64,000 bases of DNA from a delta proteobacterium ML8_F1. Its GTDB lineage: Bacteria > Bacillota > Clostridia > Peptostreptococcales > Acidaminobacteraceae. The translations under genes and the position numbers were made by a program. Under the pieces are notes generated by a model. It was not told where the DNA came from. It ran no database searches and saw only the letters and a program-made list of their open reading frames with translations. Every line of letters starts with the position of its first letter. The first letter of the stretch is position 1. This document shows positions 34,718 through 43,753 of this stretch, in pieces. The stretch lies in assembly GCA_002029975.1 (NCBI GenBank), contig LQBE01000015.1, positions 77,008 through 141,007 on the forward strand, given 5' to 3'.

Positions 34718-36208
34718 TCAATCCGCCCAGTTTTTAGATCGGTCCACTGCTTTGTGCCAGCCCCGAATCAACCGTTGCCTTTCATCCGGAGGCATAAGAG
34801 GGGTAAAGACCGTAGTCTCGGCGTCTTTTTCAAGCAGGGCGTCAATGGACTCATAAAATCCCACTGCGAGCCCGGCGAGGGTGGCTGCGCCAAGGGCTGT
34901 GGACTCTGTGATGCGGGGTCTGATGACCTCGGTCCCCAGGATGTCCGACTGAAACTGCAGCAACCAGTCATTGCCAGTGGCTCCGCCATCAACCTTCAAG
35001 GCACAAAGGGGGACGGGACTGTCTTCCTCCATGGCGTGGATCACATCGGCTGACTGGTAGGCGATGGATTCGAGGGCGGCCCGGATGATGTGGTTCTTGC
35101 CGGTTCCCCGAGTCAGGCCGACAAGGGTTCCCCGGGCGTACATGTCCCAATAGGGAGCCCCCAGTCCCGTAAAAGCGGGAACTAAATAGACTCCGCCGTT
35201 GTCCAATACTCTGGAGGCGTAGTAGGCGCTGTCCTTGGCTTCCTGAATCAAGCCGAGCTCATCCCTCAGCCACTGGATGGTGGCACCACCCATGAAAACA
35301 CTGCCTTCAAGGGCGTAGGTGATGCGGCCGTCAATCCCCCAGGCTATGGTGGTGAGCAGACCATGGCTTGAGGGAACCGGCACCTCTCCGGTGTTCATCA
35401 GGATAAAGCAGCCGGTGCCGTAGGTGTTTTTGGCCATGCCCGGTTTGAAGCAGGTCTGCCCGAAGAGGGCGGCCTGTTGGTCTCCTGCGATTCCGGCAAT
35501 GGGAATGGCGGCGCCGAGAAATTTTTCGTCCAGGAAGCCGTAGACTTCGGAGGAACTCTTCACCTGCGGGAGGAGACTCTCCGGGATATCGAGGAGACGC
35601 AGCAGTGCCGGGTCCCAATGGAGTTCATGGATATTGTAAAGCAGGGTTCTTGAAGCATTGGAATAATCCGTGACATGGTTTTTTTGGGCGGTGAGGTTCC
35701 AGACCAGCCAGCTGTCCACTGTACCGAAAAGCAGTTCGCCCTTGAGGGCGAGTTGCCGGGCCCCCTGGACATGGTCCAGAATCCATTTGATTTTCGTGGC
35801 GGAGAAATAGGCGTCGATGACCAGGCCTGTGGAGGCCTTGAAGAGGTCCTCATGACCCTCGGCTTTGAGTTTGTCGCAAAGGTCGGCGGTGCGGCGGCAC
35901 TGCCAGACGATGGCATTATAAACCGGCTTTCCGGTTTTTTTATGCCACACAATGGTGGTTTCTCTTTGATTGGTGATGCCGATTCCGGCAATTTCCTCGG
36001 GGAGAACACCACTTTGACTCAGAACCTCCTCCATCACCTGAAGCTGTGACGAAAGAATCTCCATGGGATTGTGTTCCACCCAGGAGGCTACGGGATAAAT
36101 CTGCTTGAATTCCTTCTGGGCCATGGCTCTGATTTTTCTGTCGTGATCGAAGAGGATGGCTCGTGAACTGGTGGTTCCCTGGTCCAGGGCGAGAATGTAT
36201 TTTTTCAT
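34718..36208 (-). CDS. glpK: glycerol kinase
   Basis: ATP-dependent phosphorylation of glycerol to glycerol 3-phosphate. It has 496 residues from ATG 36208, which has AAGGAG upstream and gives the family start [20 protein letters not shown]. Other FGGY motifs: [51 protein letters not shown] and [17 protein letters not shown]. The reading frame stays open 22 codons further upstream but lacks a start signal. No glycerol facilitator or dehydrogenase is adjacent. Confidence 0.96.
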   Translation of the reverse strand: MKKYILALDQGTTSSRAILFDHDRKIRAMAQKEFKQIYPVASWVEHNPMEILSSQLQVMEEVLSQSGVLPEEIAGIGITNQRETTIVWHKKTGKPVYNAIVWQCRRTADLCDKLKAEGHEDLFKASTGLVIDAYFSATKIKWILDHVQGARQLALKGELLFGTVDSWLVWNLTAQKNHVTDYSNASRTLLYNIHELHWDPALLRLLDIPESLLPQVKSSSEVYGFLDEKFLGAAIPIAGIAGDQQAALFGQTCFKPGMAKNTYGTGCFILMNTGEVPVPSSHGLLTTIAWGIDGRITYALEGSVFMGGATIQWLRDELGLIQEAKDSAYYASRVLDNGGVYLVPAFTGLGAPYWDMYARGTLVGLTRGTGKNHIIRAALESIAYQSADVIHAMEEDSPVPLCALKVDGGATGNDWLLQFQSDILGTEVIRPRITESTALGAATLAGLAVGFYESIDALLEKDAETTVFTPLMPPDERQRLIRGWHKAVDRSKNWAD

Positions 36209-36250
36209 TAGTCCTTGCTCCTTCCTTGATAGGCTTCTCATGGTTAAGGA

Positions 36251-36279
36251 AAGAGTTGGATGAGAAGCATCCAACTCTT
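36251..36279 (-). terminator. hairpin between proC and glpK
   Basis: A perfect 12-bp repeat, AAGAGTTGGATG (36251-36262) with CATCCAACTCTT (36268-36279), loop of 5. On the minus strand it lies 8 bases after the proC stop and runs into CTTTCCTT. It probably ends proC transcription; the T run is modest. Confidence 0.65.
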
Positions 36280-36286
36280 GAACAGG

Positions 36287-37105
36287 CTATTTGAATTGTA
36301 AGGCCATCTGTTTTGATTTTTCCGCACACTGGTTGACGGCCTCCATGACCGAACCCCTGAAGCCCCGGTCCTCCAGTACCTTGAGGGCCTCGATGGTGGT
36401 GCCCCCCGGTGAAGTCACGCTGTCTTTGAGAACCCCGGGATGCAAACCTGAGTCCCGGACCATTTTCGCAGCCCCCAGTACCGCCTGGGAGGCCAGAAGG
36501 TAGGCGGTCTCCCTTGGGAGGCCTCTCAGAACGGCTCCGTCGGCCAGGGCTTCTATAAAGACATAGACCATTGCAGGAGAGGACCCTGAGGTTGCGGTGA
36601 CTGCGTCAAAAAGAGACTCCTTGATGATGAGACTCTTTCCCAGGGCGTCAAAGATGCGAAGAACCATTTGCAGATTCTTCTCATCGACCCGGGAGTTTGC
36701 CCAGACGGCGGTCATTCCTTCACCCACCATGGCTGGTGTGTTGGGCATGGTTCGGACAAGGGGTTGGTCCTCTCCGAGGATTTCTTCGTAAAAGGCGATG
36801 GGAATTCCCGCGGCAAGGGTGATGAGTACCCTGCTCTTGAGGTCAGGGACGTCCTTGAGCTGGTGGGCCACTTCAGGAATGACACCGGGCTTGACCCCGA
36901 GGACAATGAAGTCGGATGCCATGGCCAGAGCGGTGTTGTCAGTGGTGGTCCCCACCCCGTATTCTGTCTTGAAAATTTCAAGCTTTGCCTGGGTTGGGTT
37001 ACTGACGAGGATGTCAGCTGGTTCAAAAAGTTTTGAGCTTACCAGGCCGGATACGATGGCTTTTGTCATATTGCCGGCGCCGATAAAACCGATTGTCAAT
37101 CCCAT
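36287..37105 (-). CDS. proC: pyrroline-5-carboxylate reductase
   Basis: Last step of proline synthesis, NAD(P)H-dependent. It has 272 residues. The Rossmann motif TIGFIGAGNMTKAI is at the N-terminus; then LGVKPGVIPEV, VRTMPNTPAMVGEGM, and the C-terminal signature AVTATSGSSPAMVYVFIEALADGAV, ending in VTSPGGTTIEAL. AGGAAGTGAAATC precedes the ATG. proA and proB are not in the window. Confidence 0.96.
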   Translation of the reverse strand: MGLTIGFIGAGNMTKAIVSGLVSSKLFEPADILVSNPTQAKLEIFKTEYGVGTTTDNTALAMASDFIVLGVKPGVIPEVAHQLKDVPDLKSRVLITLAAGIPIAFYEEILGEDQPLVRTMPNTPAMVGEGMTAVWANSRVDEKNLQMVLRIFDALGKSLIIKESLFDAVTATSGSSPAMVYVFIEALADGAVLRGLPRETAYLLASQAVLGAAKMVRDSGLHPGVLKDSVTSPGGTTIEALKVLEDRGFRGSVMEAVNQCAEKSKQMALQFK

Positions 37106-37141
37106 GATTTCACTTCCTCAACAACTGATTTGATTAGAAAT

Positions 37142-37171
37142 ATTATATTACACCGGGGTCTAAAAGTAAAA
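37142..37171 (-). promoter_or_regulatory. possible promoter of proC
   Basis: On the minus strand TTTTAC (37171-37166) and TATAAT (37147-37142) are 18 bases apart, 37 bases before the proC ATG. The -10 is perfect, the -35 weaker. Confidence 0.45.
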
Positions 37172-37183
37172 TCCAGGGAGGGA

Positions 37184-38053
37184 TCACGCCCTCTCATTTC
37201 CCAGAAAACTGACCACCAGCATTCCGGGCCCCACATGGGATCCGATGGTGGGGGACTCCGGATTGATGATGATTTGGTCGTAGCCGAGGGTTTTTTCAAT
37301 CAGGTCCGCCAGCTCCCGGGCATCTGCTTCGCAGTCCCCGTGGCCGATGTGGATGGCGGATTTTTCCGGCAGGTACCGGTCTTTGATGACGGCGATAAAG
37401 TGCTGGTAGAGCTTGGACTTGCCCCTGACCTTGTTTTTTTGTCTGAGTCTGCCTGCAAGATCAATATCCATGATGGGCTTGAGATTGAGAAGGGTGCCCA
37501 CCGTGGCCAGGGCCGGAGGAATCCTTCCCCCGTTTTTCAAAAACATCAGATCAGACACCGAGAAGACATGGTGCACATTGAAGCGTTCCCTTTCAACGGC
37601 GTCGGCGATAGCTTCCAGACTTAAGGTTTCAAGGCTTTCAAGAGCCTTGAGGACCAGGGCGCCATATCCCACCGAGGCGGCATGGGAGTCCACAAGGAGA
37701 ATAACTGCGTCGGGGTGGTCTTCAAGAAACATGTCCCGGGCAATCACAGAGTTGCTGTAGGTGCCGCTCATTCCTGAGGAGAAGGAGATATAGAGAATCT
37801 CCTTTCCTTCGAGGTAGAGTTTTTCAAAATAGTCGTAGAAATGGGTGGGAGTGATCTGAGAGGTTTTTGGCAGGTTACCCTGTCTGAGAGCGTCATAAAA
37901 ATCTTTATGGGACATGGTTTTACCGTGGTCGTCTAAAAAATCCATATTACCGATATGGACGGGCATGCTGATCATGCTGAGGGATTCTTGATATTGGTCA
38001 AACACATCTGGCGGCAGATTGCAGCAGGAATCCACCAACACTACTTTTTTCAT
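37184..38053 (-). CDS. DegV family fatty acid-binding protein
   Basis: 289 residues with the DegV/EDD fold: VVLVDSCCNLPPDVFDQY at the N-terminus, SQITPTHFYDYFEKL, FSSGMSGTYSNSV and a SATIG-like C-terminal GSHVGPGMLVV. In other Firmicutes DegV proteins (FakB) hold a fatty acid for phosphorylation by the DhaL-type kinase FakA; a DhaL-DegV fusion is encoded at 50332-52110. Strand and spacing leave it as a separate unit ahead of proC. A TATAAT on the minus strand (38089-38084) is a likely -10 box. Confidence 0.9.
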   Translation of the reverse strand: MKKVVLVDSCCNLPPDVFDQYQESLSMISMPVHIGNMDFLDDHGKTMSHKDFYDALRQGNLPKTSQITPTHFYDYFEKLYLEGKEILYISFSSGMSGTYSNSVIARDMFLEDHPDAVILLVDSHAASVGYGALVLKALESLETLSLEAIADAVERERFNVHHVFSVSDLMFLKNGGRIPPALATVGTLLNLKPIMDIDLAGRLRQKNKVRGKSKLYQHFIAVIKDRYLPEKSAIHIGHGDCEADARELADLIEKTLGYDQIIINPESPTIGSHVGPGMLVVSFLGNERA

Positions 38054-38158
38054 ACGGCGACACTCCTTTTACTAGATTGTACCATTATAACGCAATTTTA
38101 ATCAGAATGTAATCATTTGAACAGCTGTATCTGGGTATAAGGGTTTTAGGTGATATTT

Positions 38159-39781
38159 ATGAAAAGTAAAGTAATGATTTTGATATTTGTGTTCAGTATA
38201 TTGGGTTATAATGGTTCTGAAGCGCTGACTTTCACAGATGTTGCTTCGGAGGACTGGTTTCATGAGGATGTGACAACCCTGTCGGCGTCCGGGATTATCA
38301 ATGGATTTCCCGATGGCAGCTTCAAACCGGACTCTGAAATACACATTGACCAGTTTATCAAGCTGCTGGTGGTCGCCCTGGGTTACGACCTGCAGAACGG
38401 TTCTGTCTACTGGGCACAGCCCTTCATTGAAAAAGGGCAGGAAATCGGGCTTTTCGAATTTGCTGAATTTGACAGCTATGAGCAGCCGATTTCCCGGGGG
38501 GAGATGGCCACCCTCATCAGCCGAGGCCTTATGGAAAATTTCAGCAACAGGATGTATGAATACGCGTTTTTCATGAAGGATTATGAAGAGAGCGGGACCC
38601 GGGAGATTCTCAAGGCCTTTTCCCTGGGGATTGTCACCGGCTATCCCGACGGCGCTTTTTATCCCCTGAGGACGGCGACCAGGGCAGAGGCCAGCACCAT
38701 GCTCATGCGGTTGATAGCCGAGAACCGCAGAGTCGACACCCACCGTTTGAATCGTCTGATGGGGGAATTCACGGCCCTTGACGAACAACTCAAGGAGGAC
38801 CTTTCAGAGCATCAGGAAGCCAGAGAGATCCTTTTGCAGCAGACCCCAATTCTACTGGACAACGGGGATGCGCTGTATCGTCTGCAAGGGCTTGATATCG
38901 AAGGGTATCGCTGGGCCAATGGCGACCTGTATATCGGCACCATGGTCCAGGGAGGAATCGACGGTTTCGGTTATTTCTCCTGGATCAACGGCACCCATTA
39001 CATTGGAGAGATCGAAGAGGGTTTGATTCATGGACAAGGGTCAATGGCCTTCGGAACTGCGACCTATACCGGTGAATTCAACCGGGGGGAAATGACGGGG
39101 GAGGCCATGGTGGTCTGGGAGGACGATGATGTTTTCGTCGGGGAATATGTCAGGGGTGCCTTGACGGGTCTGGGCATGCACCAGGATCCCGCCGGAGAGA
39201 GGTACCTTGGCCAGTACCTCAAGGGTGCCAAGGAGGGCAGGGGAATTTATACCTATGCCGGCGGTTTGACTTATTTCGGCACCTTCAATCAGGAATACCG
39301 GGATGGGGATGACTTCACCATGTACTATCGGGATTCCGGGGATACGGCCTTTGAGGACATGGCCGGGAGGATTCTGGATGAGGCTCTTTCACAGGGAATG
39401 GGGGTCAACGAAAAAATCCGGAGCATCCACGACGCCCTGGCAAGGCATATCACCTACGATTCCGAGGGTTACAGCTCAGGAGAGGTTGAAGATGAAGCCC
39501 ATACCGCCTATGGCGCTTTGGTGGAGGGCACCGCCGTCTGCGACGGCTATGCCGAGGCCTTCAATCTGCTTCTCAACCGGGCGGGAATAAAGTCGGACCT
39601 GGTCATTGGTGAGGCTTTGGGGGAGGGTCATGCCTGGAATCTTGTTGAGTTTGAAGAGGGATTCTACCATGTGGACCTGACCTGGAATGATCTTGACAAC
39701 GGTCGTATCAGTGACGCCTACTACAAAATAAGTCTGGATGAGATTCAAAAGGACCATCTCATAGAAAGAATCATCCAGTGA
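38159..39781 (+). CDS. secreted SLH / MORN / transglutaminase-like protein
   Basis: 540 residues with an unusual domain order. Residues 1-22 are a signal peptide (MKSKVMILIFVFSILGY, cut near SEA). About 23-200 contain SLH repeats (FTDVASEDWFHEDVTTL, GIINGFPDGSFKPDSEI, GIVTGYPDGAFYPLRTATRA), which attach proteins to the cell wall. About 255-385 hold five or six MORN-like repeats (YIGTMVQGGIDGFGYF, YTGEFNRGEMTGEAM, YLGQYLKGAKEGRGIY). The end is a transglutaminase core with C461, H491 and D506 as the triad. The ATG has AGGTGAT 4 bases upstream. It may remodel the cell surface or act as a protease; the function is unknown. Confidence 0.85.
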   Translation: MKSKVMILIFVFSILGYNGSEALTFTDVASEDWFHEDVTTLSASGIINGFPDGSFKPDSEIHIDQFIKLLVVALGYDLQNGSVYWAQPFIEKGQEIGLFEFAEFDSYEQPISRGEMATLISRGLMENFSNRMYEYAFFMKDYEESGTREILKAFSLGIVTGYPDGAFYPLRTATRAEASTMLMRLIAENRRVDTHRLNRLMGEFTALDEQLKEDLSEHQEAREILLQQTPILLDNGDALYRLQGLDIEGYRWANGDLYIGTMVQGGIDGFGYFSWINGTHYIGEIEEGLIHGQGSMAFGTATYTGEFNRGEMTGEAMVVWEDDDVFVGEYVRGALTGLGMHQDPAGERYLGQYLKGAKEGRGIYTYAGGLTYFGTFNQEYRDGDDFTMYYRDSGDTAFEDMAGRILDEALSQGMGVNEKIRSIHDALARHITYDSEGYSSGEVEDEAHTAYGALVEGTAVCDGYAEAFNLLLNRAGIKSDLVIGEALGEGHAWNLVEFEEGFYHVDLTWNDLDNGRISDAYYKISLDEIQKDHLIERIIQ

Positions 39782-39798
39782 GTGAGTGAGGGATAACA

Positions 39799-41565
39799 GT
39801 GATAAGCAATTTGAAGAAACTTGTAAAGAATCTGATCCGAAGCTTCAGCAAAAGCACCCAGAGATTCCCGGAGACCCTGGCAATGGCTGCCGGCTTTGTC
39901 CTTGTGGGGATTATGCTCAACCGGATGGAATACACAGACACCCCCGAATACCTTCTTGAGCAGGCCAGACTGAACCGGTGGCTCCTGACCTTCATTCTGG
40001 GGGCTCCCCTCTTCGCCCTGGGCAAGCTGGTTCTGGAAAGACTGGGAGAGTCTGTGAAGAAACGACTGGTGATTGATTCAATCCTGGTGGCTTTGCTGGC
40101 TGTCTTCTATCAGACGATTCCTGAAAAGCTCTACCAGGAATTCATGGTGAGATACCTGCTTTTGAATCTGGCCGCCTATCTGGGGTTCCTGATAGCGCCA
40201 TATTTCTACAAGAGGGACAATTTCTCCCGGTACAGCCTCAAAGTGTTGACCCAGTTTTTTATCACCCTGTTTTTTTCCGGAGTCCTCTATGGCGGCCTCA
40301 ACGGCATAATTTTCACCCTGGACCAGCTCTTTGAACTCAATCTGAATTACAGGATTTACATGGATATCTATCTCATTACTGTGGGTTTTTTTGCGGTACC
40401 CCATTTCCTCGGCAATATCAATCCGGTGACAGAGGATATGGATGAGGCCTACTACCCTCAGGTGTGGGCGATTCTTTTCAGTTATATCGTGATTCCCCTG
40501 CTGAGTATTTACACCTTGATTCTATACGCCTACTTCATCCGACTGGTGGTGATGCGGGAGTTTCCCATCAATATTCTGACCCATCTGGTGGTGTGGTATG
40601 GGTTGATCAGTGTGGTGGTGCTCTTCTTTGTGGAAAAGCTCAGGGAGAAAAACGATTATCTGAGGCGCTTTCATGAGATTTTCCCCAAGGCCATTCTCCT
40701 CCCCCTGGGACTTCTTTTCACCGCAATTTCCGCGAGAATCCTGGATTACGGAGTGACACCGGCAAGGTATTTTGTGGTGGTTGCGGGCATCTGGATTCTT
40801 GCAAGCGTGGTCTACATTGGTTTTTCAAAGAAGACCCGGTACCCCTTTGTCGTGCTGGGAGCCATAGTGGTTGTCCTGGTGGCCGCCTATGGACCCCTCA
40901 GTGCCTTCAACCTCTCCTTCAACAACCAGCTGGAGCGTTTTGAGAGTCTGCTGAGGGAAAATGCCCTGCTCAAAGAGGGGGCCATTGAAAAAAATCCGGA
41001 GCTTGACTTGGAGGTCCAGTCTGAAATCAGTGAATTCCTGAGATATTTCGACAACAATCACGACCAGAGGCAGATTGACTTCCTGCCGGAGGATTTCAGT
41101 TACTATGAGGACACCCTGGAGGTTTTTGGTTTTGAACACCAGTACGGCTATCCTTCAAAGTTCGAAGACGAAACGATGATTGAGTATTACACCTTTGATC
41201 GGTTTGATATGGTGGTTCCTACATCGGGGGAAGGGTTTTTCACGGAGTTGAATCTGGAATTTGCCAGGGACTCGTCGGTTTCAGGCAATGAGGTCACCTT
41301 CGAATACACCGCTAAGACCGAGGAGCTTGCCCTGAAGTACCGGGATGAGGTCCTTGGGGTGGTCAATGTGGTTGAACTCATAGAAGACTACCATGAGGAC
41401 AGGGAGGGCATCCAGCCCGGCACCCTGGAGGAAGCTACCCTCACCTTTGAATTTCCCGGAGCCAAGGTCGACCTGATTATCAGGAATATCTTCTACAATC
41501 CCTCTGGTGAGCCGGAAATGAAATACGGGCATTTCAATGGATTTGTGTTTCTTGAACTCAAATAG
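39799..41565 (+). CDS. DUF4153-like membrane protein
   Basis: 588 residues. Roughly ten membrane helices fill residues 25-375, and a soluble extracytoplasmic C-terminal domain of ~200 residues follows. The pattern LLYAYFIRLVVMREFP and GLISVVVLFFVEKLRE matches what I remember of DUF4153 proteins, which have no established role. GTG 39799 starts 17 bases after the SLH/MORN gene, so the two are cotranscribed and both act at the cell surface. A terminator follows directly. Confidence 0.75.
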   Translation: MISNLKKLVKNLIRSFSKSTQRFPETLAMAAGFVLVGIMLNRMEYTDTPEYLLEQARLNRWLLTFILGAPLFALGKLVLERLGESVKKRLVIDSILVALLAVFYQTIPEKLYQEFMVRYLLLNLAAYLGFLIAPYFYKRDNFSRYSLKVLTQFFITLFFSGVLYGGLNGIIFTLDQLFELNLNYRIYMDIYLITVGFFAVPHFLGNINPVTEDMDEAYYPQVWAILFSYIVIPLLSIYTLILYAYFIRLVVMREFPINILTHLVVWYGLISVVVLFFVEKLREKNDYLRRFHEIFPKAILLPLGLLFTAISARILDYGVTPARYFVVVAGIWILASVVYIGFSKKTRYPFVVLGAIVVVLVAAYGPLSAFNLSFNNQLERFESLLRENALLKEGAIEKNPELDLEVQSEISEFLRYFDNNHDQRQIDFLPEDFSYYEDTLEVFGFEHQYGYPSKFEDETMIEYYTFDRFDMVVPTSGEGFFTELNLEFARDSSVSGNEVTFEYTAKTEELALKYRDEVLGVVNVVELIEDYHEDREGIQPGTLEEATLTFEFPGAKVDLIIRNIFYNPSGEPEMKYGHFNGFVFLELK

Positions 41566-41566
41566 A

Positions 41567-41597
41567 AACAGGCCTTTTCGAAGGCCCGTTTTTTTTC
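41567..41597 (+). terminator. terminator after the DUF4153 gene
   Basis: AACAGGCCTT (41567-41576), loop TTCG, AAGGCC, then CG and eight Ts. A TTCG tetraloop with a T run is a classical intrinsic terminator. Confidence 0.88.
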
Positions 41598-41652
41598 TTT
41601 ATTTCATGGATTTGGGTTATAATAGGAATCATAGAAAAGGGGGGCATGAAAA

Positions 41653-42609
41653 ATGATCAGAATCATTACCGATTCCACCTGCGACCTCAGTGACGAGGTG
41701 TTGGAAAAACACCGGATTACCATGGTGCCGCTGTATGTGACCCTGGGAGAGACAACCTACAGGGATCGCGTGGATATCCAGCCCGACGATTTTTACAAGG
41801 TGATTGAAAAAGAAGACACCATCAAAACCGCCAATCCCAGTCCTGAAGATTTTCTCAAAGCCTTTGAAGAAGCGGTCAAAGAAGGGGCCGACGAAATTGT
41901 CTGTATCAATATGTCCAGTGGAACCAGCGGTTCCTACCAGGCGGCGGTTCTGGGACGGGAACTGTTTTTTGAAAGAAATTTCGAGTCAGCGGTGAAAATC
42001 AGAGTCATTGACTCAATATCCATGAGCCACGGCACAGGTTGGCTGGTTCTCAAGGGGGCGAGGCTTCTGGAGGAAGGGGCGGGGTACGAGGACATCATCG
42101 ATTTCCTGGAGATGTACAAGGGCCATATGAAGCACTATCTTTCGGTGGATGACCTTGACCACCTGATCAGAAGCGGCCGGTTGACCAATGCCAGTGCCTT
42201 TATTGGGAAAATGCTCAAGCTCAAACCCATCATGACCATGAAAAATACCAAGGGCGCCATCGTGGCCAAGGAGCGGGGCCGCAAGAAGGTCCTGGGACAT
42301 TATATCAGGGAGTTCAAGGCCAGAGCCGATCTCGACATCACTGACTTTGTGATCATCGGCTACACTTCAGACCGGATGGTGGCTGAGAATCTGAAACAGA
42401 AACTCGAGGCTGAGACTGATTTTACGGGAGAAATAATGATCATGCAGATGGGAGTCTCCGTCGGTGCCCATGTGGGTCTCGGAGGGATCGCCTGCTACTT
42501 TGTCGAAAAGGGGCATCAGCCAGATGGCATTCTGATCAATGAATACAAGCAGTTCCTGGAGGCCAAGGAAGAAATGAAGAAAAGACTGAAAAGTTTCAAG
42601 AAATCATAA
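41653..42609 (+). CDS. DegV family fatty acid-binding protein
   Basis: 318 residues: IRIITDSTCDLSDEVLEKH at the N-terminus, KTANPSPEDFLKAFEEA, INMSSGTSGSYQAAV, DLDHLIRSGRLTNASAFIGK and VSVGAHVGLGGIACYF. This is a full DegV/EDD protein of the FakB type, expected to bind a fatty acid. The second free-standing DegV in the window. TATAAT at 41618-41623 is a possible -10 box, 30 bases before the ATG. The next two genes, a racemase and an acyltransferase, may be in the same unit. Confidence 0.92.
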   Translation: MIRIITDSTCDLSDEVLEKHRITMVPLYVTLGETTYRDRVDIQPDDFYKVIEKEDTIKTANPSPEDFLKAFEEAVKEGADEIVCINMSSGTSGSYQAAVLGRELFFERNFESAVKIRVIDSISMSHGTGWLVLKGARLLEEGAGYEDIIDFLEMYKGHMKHYLSVDDLDHLIRSGRLTNASAFIGKMLKLKPIMTMKNTKGAIVAKERGRKKVLGHYIREFKARADLDITDFVIIGYTSDRMVAENLKQKLEAETDFTGEIMIMQMGVSVGAHVGLGGIACYFVEKGHQPDGILINEYKQFLEAKEEMKKRLKSFKKS

Positions 42610-42658
42610 CATCGGCTTAACACAGACTTGATAAACTGTCAAATGGAGGGAATAGCAA

Positions 42659-43753
42659 ATGAAGGAGAGGTTTCCAAGATTACTCATCAAGTACCGTCAG
42701 ATTGCTGAAAATGCCGAGAAAGTGGTGGCTCTGTGCAAAAATAAGGGGATAAGTGTGACGGGGGTAGTCAAGGGATTCAATGGGATACCTGAGGTTGCCA
42801 TGGCCCTGGACGAAGGGGGCTGCGAACACCTGGGAAGCTCTAGAATCGAGCAGCTCCAGGCTATCAAGGCCCTGGACCCACTTGTTAAAACCATGATGGT
42901 GAGGATTCCCATGGTTTCAGAGGCCCAGGCCATTGTGGCTTCAGCCGATATCAGTCTCAACTCGGAAAGAGCAACCCTGGCTGCCCTCGATGAAGCCGCC
43001 ATGGCCTGTGAAACAATCCATTCGGTGATTCTGATGGTGGACCTGGGAGACCTCAGGGAAGGCTATATGGATTCACAGGAGCTGGTTGAAACAGCCCTTT
43101 GGGTGGAGAAGGAGCTGACTCATTTGAATCTGATGGGCATCGGGACCAATGTGGGATGCTACGGGTCTGTCAAGCCGACCCGGGTCAATATGAATCAGCT
43201 GGTGGCAATGGCCCGTGAAGTAGAGAAGGCTCTCGGCAGAAAGCTTGAAATTGTCTCGGGAGGGGCCACCTCCTCCCTGACACTGGTAGCCCGGGACGAA
43301 ATGCCCGAAGGAATCAACCATCTGAGAATCGGAGAGGGAATTGCTCTTAACCGGGACCTGCCAACCCTTTGGGACTGCCATATTGAAGGGCTCCACAAGG
43401 ACAATTTCATCCTCGAGGGGGAAATCATCGAAATCAAGTCCAAACCCACCCATCCGATTGGAGAGCTTTTTGTCGATGCCTTTGGCCATCAAAACACCTA
43501 TGAAGACCGGGGCAGTAGAAGACGCGCGCTGCTGGCCATGGGAAGACAGGATTTTCTCGATCACACCTCTTTGGAGAGTGTCCATCCGGGAGTCGAGGTC
43601 GTGGGAAGCAGCTCCGACCATCTCATTGTGGATATTGAAGACTACCAGGATTCCCTGAAGGTGGGCGATGTTCTCGGATTTCATCTCTATTACGGGGCCA
43701 TGCTGTTTACTACGGGTTCTGCCTATGTTGAAAAAATCGTGGTTCGGGAATGA
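42659..43753 (+). CDS. PLP-dependent alanine/ornithine racemase-family enzyme
   Basis: 364 residues with the alanine racemase fold III barrel: FPRLLIKYRQIAENAEKVVALC, then VVKGFNG with the presumed PLP lysine (K38), MVDLGDLREGYM, GIGTNVGCYG, SGGATSSLTLVARDEMPEGI and LRIGEGIALNRD. The DLREG and GGNSSS-like motifs are those of the YhfX/ornithine racemase group rather than Alr, whose catalytic tyrosine region is not recognisable here. Substrate therefore remains open; ornithine or another basic amino acid is plausible. GGAGGG precedes the ATG. Its stop overlaps the next gene (ATGA). Confidence 0.85.
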   Translation: MKERFPRLLIKYRQIAENAEKVVALCKNKGISVTGVVKGFNGIPEVAMALDEGGCEHLGSSRIEQLQAIKALDPLVKTMMVRIPMVSEAQAIVASADISLNSERATLAALDEAAMACETIHSVILMVDLGDLREGYMDSQELVETALWVEKELTHLNLMGIGTNVGCYGSVKPTRVNMNQLVAMAREVEKALGRKLEIVSGGATSSLTLVARDEMPEGINHLRIGEGIALNRDLPTLWDCHIEGLHKDNFILEGEIIEIKSKPTHPIGELFVDAFGHQNTYEDRGSRRRALLAMGRQDFLDHTSLESVHPGVEVVGSSSDHLIVDIEDYQDSLKVGDVLGFHLYYGAMLFTTGSAYVEKIVVRE

